NCBI GenBank assembly: GCA_951812305.1
Contig: CATOSB010000001.1
Coordinates: 124,001 to 188,000 of the forward strand
Direction: 5' to 3'
DNA from: an uncultured Paracoccaceae bacterium
GTDB taxonomy: Bacteria > Pseudomonadota > Alphaproteobacteria > Rhodobacterales > Rhodobacteraceae
Length of the DNA stretch: 64,000 nt
Shown here: positions 35,743-45,238 of the stretch, piece after piece
Numbering within the stretch: the first letter of the stretch is position 1
Layout: each line of letters begins with the position of its first letter
Notes under the pieces: generated by a model
The model's input: only the letters and a program-made list of their open reading frames with translations
The model's database searches: none
What the model was told of the DNA's origin: nothing
Position numbers and translations under genes: made by a program

Positions 35743-36773
35743 ATGAAAAAACTGATCACGGCAGCCGCCTTTGCGCTCGCCAGCCTTGGCGCCGGCGCGG
35801 CGGTAGCGGAAACCTGCGGCGGGACCTATGTTGTCGGGCGCGGTGACACACTGTCTGGCATCGCTGACCGGCTTTACAAGAACGCCGGTATGTGGACGGC
35901 AATCCACAACAACAACATTGCGCGCATCGGTAGCAAACCCGACCGCATCGCGGTGGGCATGACGCTCAACCTCGCCTGTCTCGAAGGGCTCCCCGTTGGC
36001 CTTGAAGGCGGGTCTGCCGTTACCGACGTTCAACTCACATCCGCCCCGGTTCAGGTGCAGCTTGGCAATGCCGCGACGCGCAAGAAGATTAATCTTCTGA
36101 CAGGGTCCGACTATGCCCCGTTCACGCATAAGGAAAGCCACAATGGCGGTCTTCTGACCGAGGTGGTGAATTCCGCGATGGACCGGGCCCAACCCGGTCA
36201 GGGCTTCGCTATTCACTGGGTTGATGACTGGGGCAGCCATTTTGAGCCGCTTCTGTCCAACGCCCTTCTCGATCTCGGCTTCCCGTGGTTCAAGCCCGAC
36301 TGTGATGCGATGCCTGACAATTACCGCTGCCAGAACCTCGCCTTCTCTGATCCGATGTTCGAACTTCTGGTCCTGCTGTTCGCCGACAAATCGCGCCCGA
36401 TGGCGTTCAACCAGGAGCCGACATCGTCGGTAAAACGCTCTGTCGCCCAGCCGGTTACTTCACCTTCGATCTGGATCAGAATGGCCGCCGTTGGCTGGTC
36501 GACAACAAGATCACGCTGAAGCAACCGCGCGCGGTCAAGGATTGCTTCGACATGGTACTCGCTGGCGAGGCCGACGTGGTCGCGATCAACGAATTCACCG
36601 GACGCGCCGCGCTGAAAGAGCACGACCTCGGCGACAAGATCCACATCCTGCCGCAGCCACTCTCGGTCGCTGGCTTGCACGTCGTCGTTCACAAGTCGCA
36701 CCCACAAGCGGGTGAGATGCTGGCGATGATCAACGACGGCCTGCGGGGCATCCGCACCGATGGTGAATATCAG
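35743..36773 (+). pseudogene. LysM / solute-binding-like periplasmic protein, frameshifted and cut by IS256
   Basis: The protein has a signal peptide, a LysM domain (TYVVGRGDTLSGIADRLYKN, about residues 27-75), and a region resembling bacterial extracellular solute-binding domains (INLLTGSDYAPFTHKES onward). The frame breaks near 36415-36417, where one G is missing. The next frame continues directly with ADIVGKTLCRPAGYF and then VVAINEFTGRAALKEHD. The second frame runs into the IS256 end at about 36774 after GIRTDGEYQ. The rest of the gene is not found beyond the IS. Two independent lesions make this a pseudogene. Confidence 0.85.
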
Positions 36774-37970
36774 GAGTTATTGTCAAATCTGGTGTTTGCG
36801 GGATCTTTCATGCGGCGGCGGTTTCGGTCTGGGTTTGCTTGATGCCGTCTTTGAAATTGACGCCTTGGATGACGTCGGCGAGATGATTGAAGCCGCGAAG
36901 TTTGTGCCAGTTTTGTTCGGCGCACTGCCCCAGTTTGAAGATCATGTGGAGCATGCCGTCGCGGGCCAGACAGCCCTTTGAGCGCTTGGTGCGATGACGG
37001 ATCGTGGCAAAGGCGGATTCAATTGGATTGGTCGTTCGGATGCTTTGCCAATGCATTGCGGGAAAATCGTAGAATGCCAGCAGTTCGGTTCGATCTTTCT
37101 GAAGCGAGGCGGTGGCTTTGGGGTACTTGTCTTCAAACGTTTTCACGAAGAGATCGAACGCTTGTTCAGCTGACTTGCGCGTTTCAGCGCGCCAGATATC
37201 GTGCAGCATCGTTTTGGCTTTTGGCTGGGTGGACTTGGGAAAACAGTTGAGGACGTTGCCCGTCTTATGCACCCAGCAGCGTTGTTGAGGTGTGCCCGGA
37301 TAGGTTTCTTCAAGAGCGGCCCAGAATCCCAGAGCACCGTCTCCGATGGCCAATTTTGGAGTGTTGAGACCGCGTTCTCTGAGGCCGATTAGAACCTCCC
37401 TCCAGCTCTGTGTGCTTTCACGAGTGCCGTCCTCGATTGCCAGAAATTGTTTCTGACCACGGGTATTTACGCCGATCACGACCAGCGCGCACAACTTGTG
37501 ATCCTCGCCGCGTAAGCCACTGTGAATACCGTCGGCCCAGATGTAGACCCACTCGTCTTGGGACAGGTCTGCGGTGCGCCACGCCCTGTATTCAGCGGCC
37601 CATTCGGCCTTCAATCTGGCAACTGTTTTGGCCGAAAATCCGGTGGCATTAGCCCCGAGCAAACCCTTCAGCGCCGTTCCCATTTCGCCAGTGGAAATGC
37701 CTTTGAGGTAGAGCCAGGGGATCGCAGCCTGCAGCGTCTTGGTCTTGCGCACGTAGGGCGGTACGAGCGCGGAGCGGAAACTCACTGGCTTGCCGGTTTT
37801 CGAGCGTATCTTTGGAATCTCTACGGTCACAGGTCCAACACCCGTTTGGATTTCACGGGCGGGATGACTGCCATTACGTACCACCCCGGCGCGCCCGTCT
37901 GGTGTTTTGAGGTGAGCAAAGCGATCCATCAATTCCGCAAGCTGAACCGCCCCGGGTTTACCGGAGGGTA
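36774..37970 (-). mobile_element. IS256-family element, 5' end missing
   Basis: The left end GAGTTATTGTCAAATCTGG abuts the broken LysM gene. The right end, which should hold the transposase start and the other inverted repeat, is missing. At about 37950-37975 the sequence changes to an unrelated scrap of roughly 60 bases, followed by an IS66 fragment. The boundary is approximate. Confidence 0.75.
36808..37956 (-). pseudogene. IS256-family transposase, N-terminally truncated
   Basis: About 380 residues remain, with ADGIHSGLRGEDHKLCALVV, LAIGDGALGFWAALEE and TNPIESAFATIRHRTKRSKG, which carry the D, D and E of the IS256 catalytic triad. The first roughly 30 residues of the native protein are missing. 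An open frame continues upstream to 38076 through unrelated sequence (the IS66 fragment read backwards), so the visible ATG there is not the native start. The element is probably immobile. Confidence 0.8.
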
Positions 37971-38031
37971 AAACACTCCAAAGGTGAGCCCTATGACAAA
38001 GAGACCACATACCCCCGCCTATCCTGCGGAG

Positions 38032-38718
38032 CAAACGCGGTGCTGTTCCAACCTTCCTGACCGGCGGGACGATCATTCATGATCACTGGAAACCCTACTA
38101 CGCCCATATGAGCGGAGTGGACGCCCACGCCCTCTGCGGGGCGCATCACTTGCGCGAACTCAAGGCCATCGAAGAGATCGAAAAAGAGCCTTGGGCGACG
38201 GAGATGAGCGCAGTGCTTCATAGCGCCAATCAGCTCAGATGCGCGGCTCAGGATCAAGGCGAGACCGAACTCCCGGAACTGGTTCGCCAGGGTATAGTCA
38301 CCAGATACATGGCGATCCTCGCCAAGGGGCTCGCCTTCCACGAACGCCGGCCCCCGCTGGCCAAAAGCCCCGGCACCCGCGGCCGAAAAGCCAGGCGGCC
38401 AGGCCACAACCTGCTCCTCCGCCTGCGTGACTACCGCGATGACGTTTTGCGATTCATCGCCGACTTCGCGGTCCCATTCACAAACAATCAGGCCGAACAG
38501 GACCTGCGCATGATGAAGCTGCGCATGAAAATCTCGGGCACCTTCCGCACCCTCGAGGGCGCGCGGGTCTTCGCCGACATCAGGTCCGTCATCTCGACGG
38601 CCAGAAAACACCGGTTCAACATCCTGGAAATCCTGACCCTGTCACCACCTCAGATCATCGCACGGCTCTGACGGAACAAAACCCCGCAACCCTATCGGAC
38701 AGGGTGCTTGGGAGTTAC
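38032..38718 (+). mobile_element. IS66-family 3' fragment (right end only)
   Basis: From 38032 (matching 40875 of the complete copy) to 38718 the sequence is identical in layout to the right part of the full IS66 copies, and ends with the same inverted repeat GGGTGCTTGGGAGTTAC. The left half of the element is gone. The cut coincides with the scrap next to the IS256 remnant, so a deletion joined the two. Confidence 0.85.
38033..38671 (+). pseudogene. IS66-family transposase, C-terminal part only
   Basis: It retains residues 260-471 of the 471-residue transposase, starting KRGAVPTFLTGG and ending at the normal stop. It carries the Arg variant of the ERxPP sequence (as does the copy at 42333). 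There is no native start codon. Confidence 0.85.
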
Positions 38719-38802
38719 GTTTTTTCTTAGCCATACCTATCATATAGGCATGATCTTACGTACTTCAAGGGGATACACCCCGCCCCACAGGGCAATCGCG
38801 CT

Positions 38803-39903
38803 TCAGAAGCCTTGGATGAGGGTTTTGAGGAAGTCATTGCTCCAGCCTGCCTTTTTGAACTTCCCACGGTTTGAGCCTTTTGCGGGATTTGCCTTGATGA
38901 TGTTCAAAGCGATGCGCCTCAAGGCGGCGAAGTTGGCTGGCGCGTGATCTTTTCGTGCGCGGTGCTGATCATCGTTCATCACCACGTCGAGAGACCAATG
39001 CAAACTGTTCTCGATCTGCCAGTGACCACGGATCAGAGAAGCGGCAACTTGAGCCGAGGGACATTTGGAGAGGAGGTAAATCCGCTCTGACCGGTTTGTT
39101 TTGTCATCTGCTGCTCGCTCAGAAACGACGTGGACGAAGGCTTGTAGATGCGGCCAGTTATGGATGTCCGTGAGATACTGCGGCACATTATAGACGCGAT
39201 ATGACCGCTCCTCGATGCGGCCGTGGTCAGCGTCGACCGTGTCATATTTATCAATGTAATCAGTACCCTGATCGTCAACAAAGGCCCGTACATCAGCCAG
39301 CATGTCGCCCTGGTTGCCCTTGAGCTGCAAGCAATATTCGCCGCCCGCCTGCACGATCAATTCGCAGGTCTCTCTCTGGCAGTGCAGCGCATCAGCGGTG
39401 ATGGTGATGCCACGGATATCAAGCATCCCGATCAGGTCGCGCAGCGCCAGTATCTCGCCGCCGCCCCTGGCGCTTTCTGCGATGCCCAGGCTCAGGCGCG
39501 CGCCATGGGCAAAGGCGGTCACGATGTTCATGTTCGACTGCCCGGCGGCCTTGTCAAAGCTGCGCCGCATCTCTTTGCCATCGATAGCGATTGCCGGCTC
39601 ATCTCCAGCCTTGACCGCAAAGTCAGTGCGAAACTTGTCGAAAAAGGCCTGAAAGCTCGACGGCTTCATAAGGCGGAAGAGCCGCGAATACGCGTCATGG
39701 CAGGGAATGCCGTGGGGCAATTCGAGAAACTCTCGCAGGAAATCCTCCTTCATATGCCCGAAAAGCTCCATGTCGACCGCCGTCTCACCGCCGCACAGCG
39801 CGCACAAAAGGCTGATCGTCATGAGATCGCAGAAATTGTGACGCGGGGCATTGCCACCCCGAGGATCGTCCATGTCGTTGAAATAGCTGGTCAATGTAGG
39901 CAT
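38803..39903 (-). CDS. ISAs1-family transposase
   Basis: The 366-residue product is complete. It begins with the ISAs1 N-terminal block FNDMDDPRGGNAPRHNFCDL, has AIDGKEMRRSFD and ALHCQRETCELIVQAGGEYC in the DDE core, and RGHWQIENSLHWSLDV at the catalytic Glu. The IS66 now sits 59 bases upstream of its start, so its promoter is probably disrupted or replaced. Confidence 0.92.
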   Translation of the reverse strand: MPTLTSYFNDMDDPRGGNAPRHNFCDLMTISLLCALCGGETAVDMELFGHMKEDFLREFLELPHGIPCHDAYSRLFRLMKPSSFQAFFDKFRTDFAVKAGDEPAIAIDGKEMRRSFDKAAGQSNMNIVTAFAHGARLSLGIAESARGGGEILALRDLIGMLDIRGITITADALHCQRETCELIVQAGGEYCLQLKGNQGDMLADVRAFVDDQGTDYIDKYDTVDADHGRIEERSYRVYNVPQYLTDIHNWPHLQAFVHVVSERAADDKTNRSERIYLLSKCPSAQVAASLIRGHWQIENSLHWSLDVVMNDDQHRARKDHAPANFAALRRIALNIIKANPAKGSNRGKFKKAGWSNDFLKTLIQGF

Positions 39904-39961
39904 CTCAAAACTCCATCAAGTGATGAATCCTCAAGAATCCAATTCTAATCCACAGTCAAAC

Positions 39962-41561
39962 GTAACTCCCAAGCACCCCCCACGTTTGAGTGTTATTGTC
40001 AGTTTTATGGTGAGTCGAATTTGCCATTTTGCGCGTGTTTTTTTCTTTCTTGTCTGAATTCTGTGGCGCCGGGTTGATTTCTCTGAATCAGTGGTGGGAT
40101 GGATCAGGTTGCCGCCCTTGAACAACTTCTCGCCACGGCTCTGCGTCGGATCGCTGAGCTTGAAGCTGCGTTGGCGAGCATGGCGGAAGAGATCACGGAC
40201 CTGCGCCGACAGTTGGCCAAGAACAGCAGCAATAGCAGCAAGCCCCCTTCAAGTGATGGCCTGAAGAAGCCAGCCCCGCGCAGCCTGCGTGGCAAATCCG
40301 GAAAGAAAAGTGGCGGCCAAGTTGGCCACCGGGGCGACACCCTGCGCCAGACGTCAACACCCGACTTTGTCGAACGGCATGAGGCGACGCATTGCAGCGC
40401 CTGTCAGAGCGCCCTGACGGCGGAGATGGTGAAAGGGATCGAGAAGCGTCAGGTGTTCGACTTGCCTGCGCCACGCCTGGAGGTCACCGAGCATCAGGCG
40501 GCGGTTTATTGTTGCGACCATTGTCGAGCCACGACGACGGCTGGCTTTCCCGATGGCGTGGCCGCGCATGTGCAATATGGCACGCGCATGCGGGCAGTGG
40601 CGGTCTATTGCAATGTTCAGCAGCTGATACCCGAGGATCGGGTCTGCCAGCTTATGCGCGACCTGTTTGGGGCCACCAGCTTGTGCGCGGCCAGCGTGAC
40701 CAACTGGACGCGCGGCGCGGCAAATAAGATGGGTGTCGTGGTTGAACACATTCTCGCCCGGCTTGCCGAAGGCGGCGTTCGGCATCTGGACGAGACCGGA
40801 CTTCGTGTTGCCGGCAAGCTGCACTGGCTGCACACGATCTGCGATACCGCCTTCACCCATTACCGCATCAGCGCCAAACGCGGTGCTGTTCCAACCTTCC
40901 TGACCGGCGGGACGATCATTCATGATCACTGGAAACCCTACTACGCCCATATGAGCGGAGTGGACGCCCACGCCCTCTGCGGGGCGCATCACTTGCGCGA
41001 ACTCAAGGCCATCGAAGAGATCGAAAAAGAGCCTTGGGCGACGGAGATGAGCGCAGTGCTTCATAGCGCCAATCAGCTCAGATGCGCGGCTCAGGATCAA
41101 GGCGAGACCGAACTCCCGGAACTGGTTCGCCAGGGTATAGTCACCAGATACATGGCGATCCTCGCCAAGGGGCTCGCCTTCCACGAACGCCAGCCCCCGC
41201 TGGCCAAAAGCCCCGGCACCCGCGGCCGAAAAGCCAGGCGGCCAGGCCACAACCTGCTCCTCCGCCTGCGTGACTACCGCGATGACGTTTTGCGATTCAT
41301 CGCCGACTTCGCGGTCCCATTCACAAACAATCAGGCCGAACAGGACCTGCGCATGATGAAGCTGCGCATGAAAATCTCGGGCACCTTCCGCACCCTCGAG
41401 GGCGCGCGGGTCTTCGCCGACATCAGGTCCGTCATCTCGACGGCCAGAAAACACCGGTTCAACATCCTGGAAATCCTGACCCTGTCACCACCTCAGATCA
41501 TCGCACGGCTCTGACGGAACAAAACCCCGCAACCCTATCGGACAGGGTGCTTGGGAGTTAC
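39962..41561 (+). mobile_element. IS66-family element (single-transposase type), copy A, inside ISAs1
   Basis: Ends are the perfect 17-bp inverted repeat GTAACTCCCAAGCACCC and its complement. Length is 1600 bp. It is flanked by the seven-base direct repeat GTCAAAC (39955-39961 and 41563-41569, offset by one base on the right). It carries only the tnpC-type transposase gene, as in the ISBst12 subgroup. Confidence 0.9.
40099..41514 (+). CDS. IS66-family transposase, copy A
   Basis: The 471-residue product has an N-terminal coiled-coil (EQLLATALRRIAELEAALA), the SSxSSKPPSSDG motif, a zinc-finger-like CSAC/CCDHC region, HLDETGLRVAGKLHW (catalytic Asp), GVDAHALCGAHHLRELKAIE and FTNNQAEQDLRMMKLRMKIS (catalytic Glu), a standard IS66 TnpC. 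It has Gln in ERQPP, like copy C. No TnpA/TnpB ORFs accompany it. Confidence 0.95.
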   Translation: MDQVAALEQLLATALRRIAELEAALASMAEEITDLRRQLAKNSSNSSKPPSSDGLKKPAPRSLRGKSGKKSGGQVGHRGDTLRQTSTPDFVERHEATHCSACQSALTAEMVKGIEKRQVFDLPAPRLEVTEHQAAVYCCDHCRATTTAGFPDGVAAHVQYGTRMRAVAVYCNVQQLIPEDRVCQLMRDLFGATSLCAASVTNWTRGAANKMGVVVEHILARLAEGGVRHLDETGLRVAGKLHWLHTICDTAFTHYRISAKRGAVPTFLTGGTIIHDHWKPYYAHMSGVDAHALCGAHHLRELKAIEEIEKEPWATEMSAVLHSANQLRCAAQDQGETELPELVRQGIVTRYMAILAKGLAFHERQPPLAKSPGTRGRKARRPGHNLLLRLRDYRDDVLRFIADFAVPFTNNQAEQDLRMMKLRMKISGTFRTLEGARVFADIRSVISTARKHRFNILEILTLSPPQIIARL

Positions 41562-41794
41562 TGTCAAACTTCAAGCGCGATTCCCCTGCCCCGCCCCACC
41601 GAACGGTCGATTAACGGAATTTTGGCACCGATTCGGGCAATCTGTTCAAACCGTCGGACGAGGGAGAACCACTTCGGAAGGCCGCCGCGGAACCACGGTG
41701 CGAAAGGTCCGACAGCAGAGAAATGGGGCAAGATCCGCCTGCCGGAGAACCGGAAGGCCCACGCGGGCAGCCTGAAAACATATGGGACGAAACG

Positions 41795-42118
41795 ATGAAA
41801 CAGAGGTTTCTAGCACTCTCCCTGGGTGTCGGCGCGATGATTCTTGCAACGCAGCACGCCTTTGCCCAGCAGGCCAACCGCAACTGTGCGGATCGCGAAA
41901 AGGTGGTCGAACGACTGTCGGCGACCTATGGCGAAAGCCGACAGTCAATCGGGTTGGCGCCGAACAATTCTGTAATTGAGGTTTACGCCTCGCTTGAAAC
42001 CGGGACCTGGACAATTACGGTGACCATGCCAAGCGGCGTGACTTGCCTTGTGGCATCGGGGCAGAATTTCGAAAACACGACGGGCGAGGTAACCCCGGCA
42101 ATGGGCACAGCGCTTTAG
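41795..42118 (+). CDS. Small periplasmic protein of unknown function
   Basis: The ATG at 41795 gives 107 residues with a clear signal peptide ending in AFAQQ. The mature part has two Cys (in NRNCADREK and VTCLVASG) that could pair, and the stretch RLSATYGESRQSIGLAPNN. I recognise this as a conserved small protein type in Rhodobacterales without known function. Immediately upstream is the ISAs1 and immediately downstream (after the stop at 42118) the IS982, so it is an island between ISs. Confidence 0.75.
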   Translation: MKQRFLALSLGVGAMILATQHAFAQQANRNCADREKVVERLSATYGESRQSIGLAPNNSVIEVYASLETGTWTITVTMPSGVTCLVASGQNFENTTGEVTPAMGTAL

Positions 42119-42194
42119 CTGCTTAACCCCGATTCTGGATAAGACGTTGGCGTCACCAGTGCACTACTCGACAGAATTTTTTCGTAGTTTTTTG

Positions 42195-43795
42195 GTAACT
42201 CCCAAGCACCCCCCACGTTTGAGTGTTATTGTCAGTTTTATGGTGAGTCGAATTTGCCATTTTGCGCGTGTTTTTTTTCTTTCTTGTCTGAATTCTGTGG
42301 CGCCGGGTTGATTTCTCTGAATCAGTGGTGGGATGGATCAGGTTGCCGCCCTTGAACAACTTCTCGCCACGGCTCTGCGTCGGATCGCTGAGCTTGAAGC
42401 TGCGTTGGCGAGCATGGCGGAAGAGATCACGGACCTGCGCCGACAGTTGGCCAAGAACAGCAGCAATAGCAGCAAGCCCCCTTCAAGTGATGGCCTGAAG
42501 AAGCCAGCCCCGCGCAGCCTGCGTGGCAAATCCGGAAAGAAAAGTGGCGGCCAAGTTGGCCACCGGGGCGACACCCTGCGCCAGACGTCAACACCCGACT
42601 TTGTCGAACGGCATGAGGCGACGCATTGCAGCGCCTGTCAGAGCGCCCTGACGGCGGAGATGGTGAAAGGGATCGAGAAGCGTCAGGTGTTCGACTTGCC
42701 TGCGCCACGCCTGGAGGTCACCGAGCATCAGGCGGCGGTTTATTGTTGCGACCATTGTCGAGCCACGACGACGGCTGGCTTTCCCGATGGCGTGGCCGCG
42801 CATGTGCAATATGGCACGCGCATGCGGGCAGTGGCGGTCTATTGCAATGTTCAGCAGCTGATACCCGAGGATCGGGTCTGCCAGCTTATGCGCGACCTGT
42901 TTGGGGCCACCAGCTTGTGCGCGGCCAGCGTGACCAACTGGACGCGCGGCGCGGCAAATAAGATGGGTGTCGTGGTTGAACACATTCTCGCCCGGCTTGC
43001 CGAAGGCGGCGTTCGGCATCTGGACGAGACCGGACTTCGTGTTGCCGGCAAGCTGCACTGGCTGCACACGATCTGCGATACCGCCTTCACCCATTACCGC
43101 ATCAGCGCCAAACGCGGTGCTGTTCCAACCTTCCTGACCGGCGGGACGATCATTCATGATCACTGGAAACCCTACTACGCCCATATGAGCGGAGTGGACG
43201 CCCACGCCCTCTGCGGGGCGCATCACTTGCGCGAACTCAAGGCCATCGAAGAGATCGAAAAAGAGCCTTGGGCGACGGAGATGAGCGCAGTGCTTCATAG
43301 CGCCAATCAGCTCAGATGCGCGGCTCAGGATCAAGGCGAGACCGAACTCCCGGAACTGGTTCGCCAGGGTATAGTCACCAGATACATGGCGATCCTCGCC
43401 AAGGGGCTCGCCTTCCACGAACGCCGGCCCCCGCTGGCCAAAAGCCCCGGCACCCGCGGCCGAAAAGCCAGGCGGCCAGGCCACAACCTGCTCCTCCGCC
43501 TGCGTGACTACCGCGATGACGTTTTGCGATTCATCGCCGACTTCGCGGTCCCATTCACAAACAATCAGGCCGAACAGGACCTGCGCATGATGAAGCTGCG
43601 CATGAAAATCTCGGGCACCTTCCGCACCCTCGAGGGCGCGCGGGTCTTCGCCGACATCAGGTCCGTCATCTCGACGGCCAGAAAACACCGGTTCAACATC
43701 CTGGAAATCCTGACCCTGTCACCACCTCAGATCATCGCACGGCTCTGACGGAACAAAACCCCGCAACCCTATCGGACAGGGTGCTTGGGAGTTAC
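42195..43795 (+). mobile_element. IS66-family element, copy B, inside IS982 copy 1
   Basis: It has the same 17-bp ends as copy A and is 1601 bp (one extra T in a leader T-run). The flanking seven bases are TTTTTTG (42188-42194 and 43797-43803). It interrupts the IS982 between its left inverted repeat and the 3' end of the cargo gene. Confidence 0.9.
42333..43748 (+). CDS. IS66-family transposase, copy B
   Basis: This 471-residue transposase is identical in sequence to copy A except for Arg instead of Gln in ERxPP near residue 369. All catalytic and zinc-finger motifs are intact. The Arg variant is shared with the fragment at 38033. Confidence 0.95.
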   Translation: MDQVAALEQLLATALRRIAELEAALASMAEEITDLRRQLAKNSSNSSKPPSSDGLKKPAPRSLRGKSGKKSGGQVGHRGDTLRQTSTPDFVERHEATHCSACQSALTAEMVKGIEKRQVFDLPAPRLEVTEHQAAVYCCDHCRATTTAGFPDGVAAHVQYGTRMRAVAVYCNVQQLIPEDRVCQLMRDLFGATSLCAASVTNWTRGAANKMGVVVEHILARLAEGGVRHLDETGLRVAGKLHWLHTICDTAFTHYRISAKRGAVPTFLTGGTIIHDHWKPYYAHMSGVDAHALCGAHHLRELKAIEEIEKEPWATEMSAVLHSANQLRCAAQDQGETELPELVRQGIVTRYMAILAKGLAFHERRPPLAKSPGTRGRKARRPGHNLLLRLRDYRDDVLRFIADFAVPFTNNQAEQDLRMMKLRMKISGTFRTLEGARVFADIRSVISTARKHRFNILEILTLSPPQIIARL

Positions 43796-44213
43796 CTTTT
43801 TTGATTCGTTTTTTACGATACTCGTTGACCCTTTTTCGCAGAGGGTTGCGATGAGGGATTTCCACCATTGTTATGGAAATGATCCTCGGTTCTCTCAAAG
43901 CCTCATTTGGCTCCAGTTCAACGGCAATTCCGCCAAACTCTCCAAGAAATAGAACATTTGAAACGGTTTCGTGATCTGCTTTGAATGTATCAGGGTCATT
44001 TTTCCGTACGTGTTTCGGGATGATCACCTGAAAGGGAGTGGCAGCCATCAGATCGAGCACAAGTGTCATGGTTCTTTTAGGGAGCGCAGCCAGTTCATTG
44101 AGCTTATCCGTGAGGGCGTAGAAACGGTTGGGGTCCTCTTCCATCATGTCGAACATGAGGTCCCGGATCTTCTCATAAGCGAGATCTTCGTTGATTGGGA
44201 AGTTGTTCTCCAT
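43719..44213 (-). CDS. IS982 cargo protein, copy 1, C-terminus altered by IS66
   Basis: From the ATG at 44213 (preceded by AAGGTG) the protein matches copy 2 up to YRKKRIKK. It then runs into the IS66 end, giving a different tail of about 18 residues (GNSQAPCPIG onward) and a stop inside the IS66. The function of the family is unknown. It is divergent from the transposase. Confidence 0.6.
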   Translation of the reverse strand: MENNFPINEDLAYEKIRDLMFDMMEEDPNRFYALTDKLNELAALPKRTMTLVLDLMAATPFQVIIPKHVRKNDPDTFKADHETVSNVLFLGEFGGIAVELEPNEALREPRIISITMVEIPHRNPLRKRVNEYRKKRIKKGNSQAPCPIGLRGFVPSEPCDDLRW

Positions 44214-44341
44214 GGCGCGCACCTTTTGCCCCGTGTTGACCAGCCTGAATGCCCCCGTGATTAGTATGGGGTGAGAGGGGTTTCCAGGTACGTTGCCCCA
44301 TGATTCAAGGTTCAAAAGCGACACAATATGGACCGCCACTC

Positions 44342-45235
44342 ATGTCGATCACTAACACCGCACTTTTTGTCTGTCTCGATGATTTTGCAAAAACCTACGA
44401 GGACTGGGAGCGCCACCGGTTGATCCCCTCGGGTCGTCAGAGGCTTCGCTCCGGCAAGCTGACCCTGGGGGAGAGCCTGTTCATCATGGTCTTGTTTCAC
44501 TTGTCGCCGTTCAAGGACTTCAAACATTATTGGATTTATGGCGTTGAGCAGAAATACCGTGACTGCTTTGGCACCCTCCCGAGCTATGGTCGGTTTGTCA
44601 GCCTCATGCCAAGATTAATGGTGCCGTTTTGCATACTGCTGCACTGCTTCAGCGGTGAAAAAACCGGCGTCTATTTTGCCGACAGCACTAAGCTCGCGGT
44701 CTGCCACAATGCCCGCATTAATCGAAACAAGGTCTTCAAGGGGCTGGCAAAGCGCGGTCGCAGCACAATGGGCTGGTTCTTTGGCTTCAAACTGCATCTA
44801 ATCATCAACAACAAGGGGGAGATCATGGCCGTCAAAATCACGGCAGGTAATGTCGATGATCGAAAGCCGTTTGAAGCCATGATCGCGGGCCTCGAAGGCA
44901 AAATATTTGCTGATAAGGGCTATATCTCCAAATCCCTCTTCCAACGGCTCTGGCAGCGTGGGCTCCACCTCGTCACCGGCATTCGCCGCAACATGAAAAA
45001 CTATCTCCTGCCAATCCTGAACAAAATCCTGTTGCGAAGGCGGTTCATCATCGAAACTCTGTTCGATAAGTTGAAAACCAGCATGGGACTGGAACACACT
45101 CGACACAGATCGCCTGCCAACGCATTCGTACACCTCATCTCGTGTGTCGCAGCCTATATGCTCGGGAAAACCAAAGTTAAAATGGGACCCATAACCGTGC
45201 CGGAAACAATCAGGCAGGTCGAATACCAGATATAG
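44342..45235 (+). CDS. IS982-family transposase, copy 1
   Basis: Starting at [10 protein letters not shown] (44342) the product has 297 residues; an ATG at 44300 would add 14. It has [42 protein letters not shown] and [23 protein letters not shown], the IS982 DDE signature blocks. It looks intact. Two residues differ from copy 2 (Ser/Ala in RxGKL and Leu/Pro in GxEGK). Confidence 0.92.
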   Translation: MSITNTALFVCLDDFAKTYEDWERHRLIPSGRQRLRSGKLTLGESLFIMVLFHLSPFKDFKHYWIYGVEQKYRDCFGTLPSYGRFVSLMPRLMVPFCILLHCFSGEKTGVYFADSTKLAVCHNARINRNKVFKGLAKRGRSTMGWFFGFKLHLIINNKGEIMAVKITAGNVDDRKPFEAMIAGLEGKIFADKGYISKSLFQRLWQRGLHLVTGIRRNMKNYLLPILNKILLRRRFIIETLFDKLKTSMGLEHTRHRSPANAFVHLISCVAAYMLGKTKVKMGPITVPETIRQVEYQI

Positions 45236-45238
45236 CGC

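Larger units (their letters stand above)
38788..41588 (-). mobile_element. ISAs1-family element, split by an IS66 insertion
   Basis: The ends CAGGGCAATCGCGCTTCA (38788) and its partner TCAAGCGCGATTCCCCTG (to 41588) are inverted repeats with two mismatches. They are flanked by the ten-base direct repeat CCCCGCCCCA (38778-38787 and 41589-41598). Without the IS66 insertion (39962-41561 plus its repeat) the element is about 1194 bp, typical for ISAs1. The IS66 entered between the transposase start and the right inverted repeat. Confidence 0.88.

Noticed and set aside
37971..38031. A 60-base scrap starting ATGACAAAGAGACCACAT as the start of another transposase
   Set aside because: Too short to assign; it could be the beginning of an IS3-type orfA, but the match is from memory and the rest is missing.
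36808..38076. Continuous 422-codon frame as an intact IS256 transposase
   Set aside because: Its first 40 codons come from an unrelated scrap and from the IS66 fragment read backwards; the native N-terminus is missing.
38733..38751. Imperfect hairpin between the IS66 fragment and the ISAs1
   Set aside because: Short, one mismatch, no tail; could be chance or an old IS end.
40354..41454. Long open frame (366 codons) on the opposite strand of each IS66 transposase
   Set aside because: It is a mirror of the transposase codon bias, has no ribosome site or known motif, and is repeated in every copy only because the IS is.
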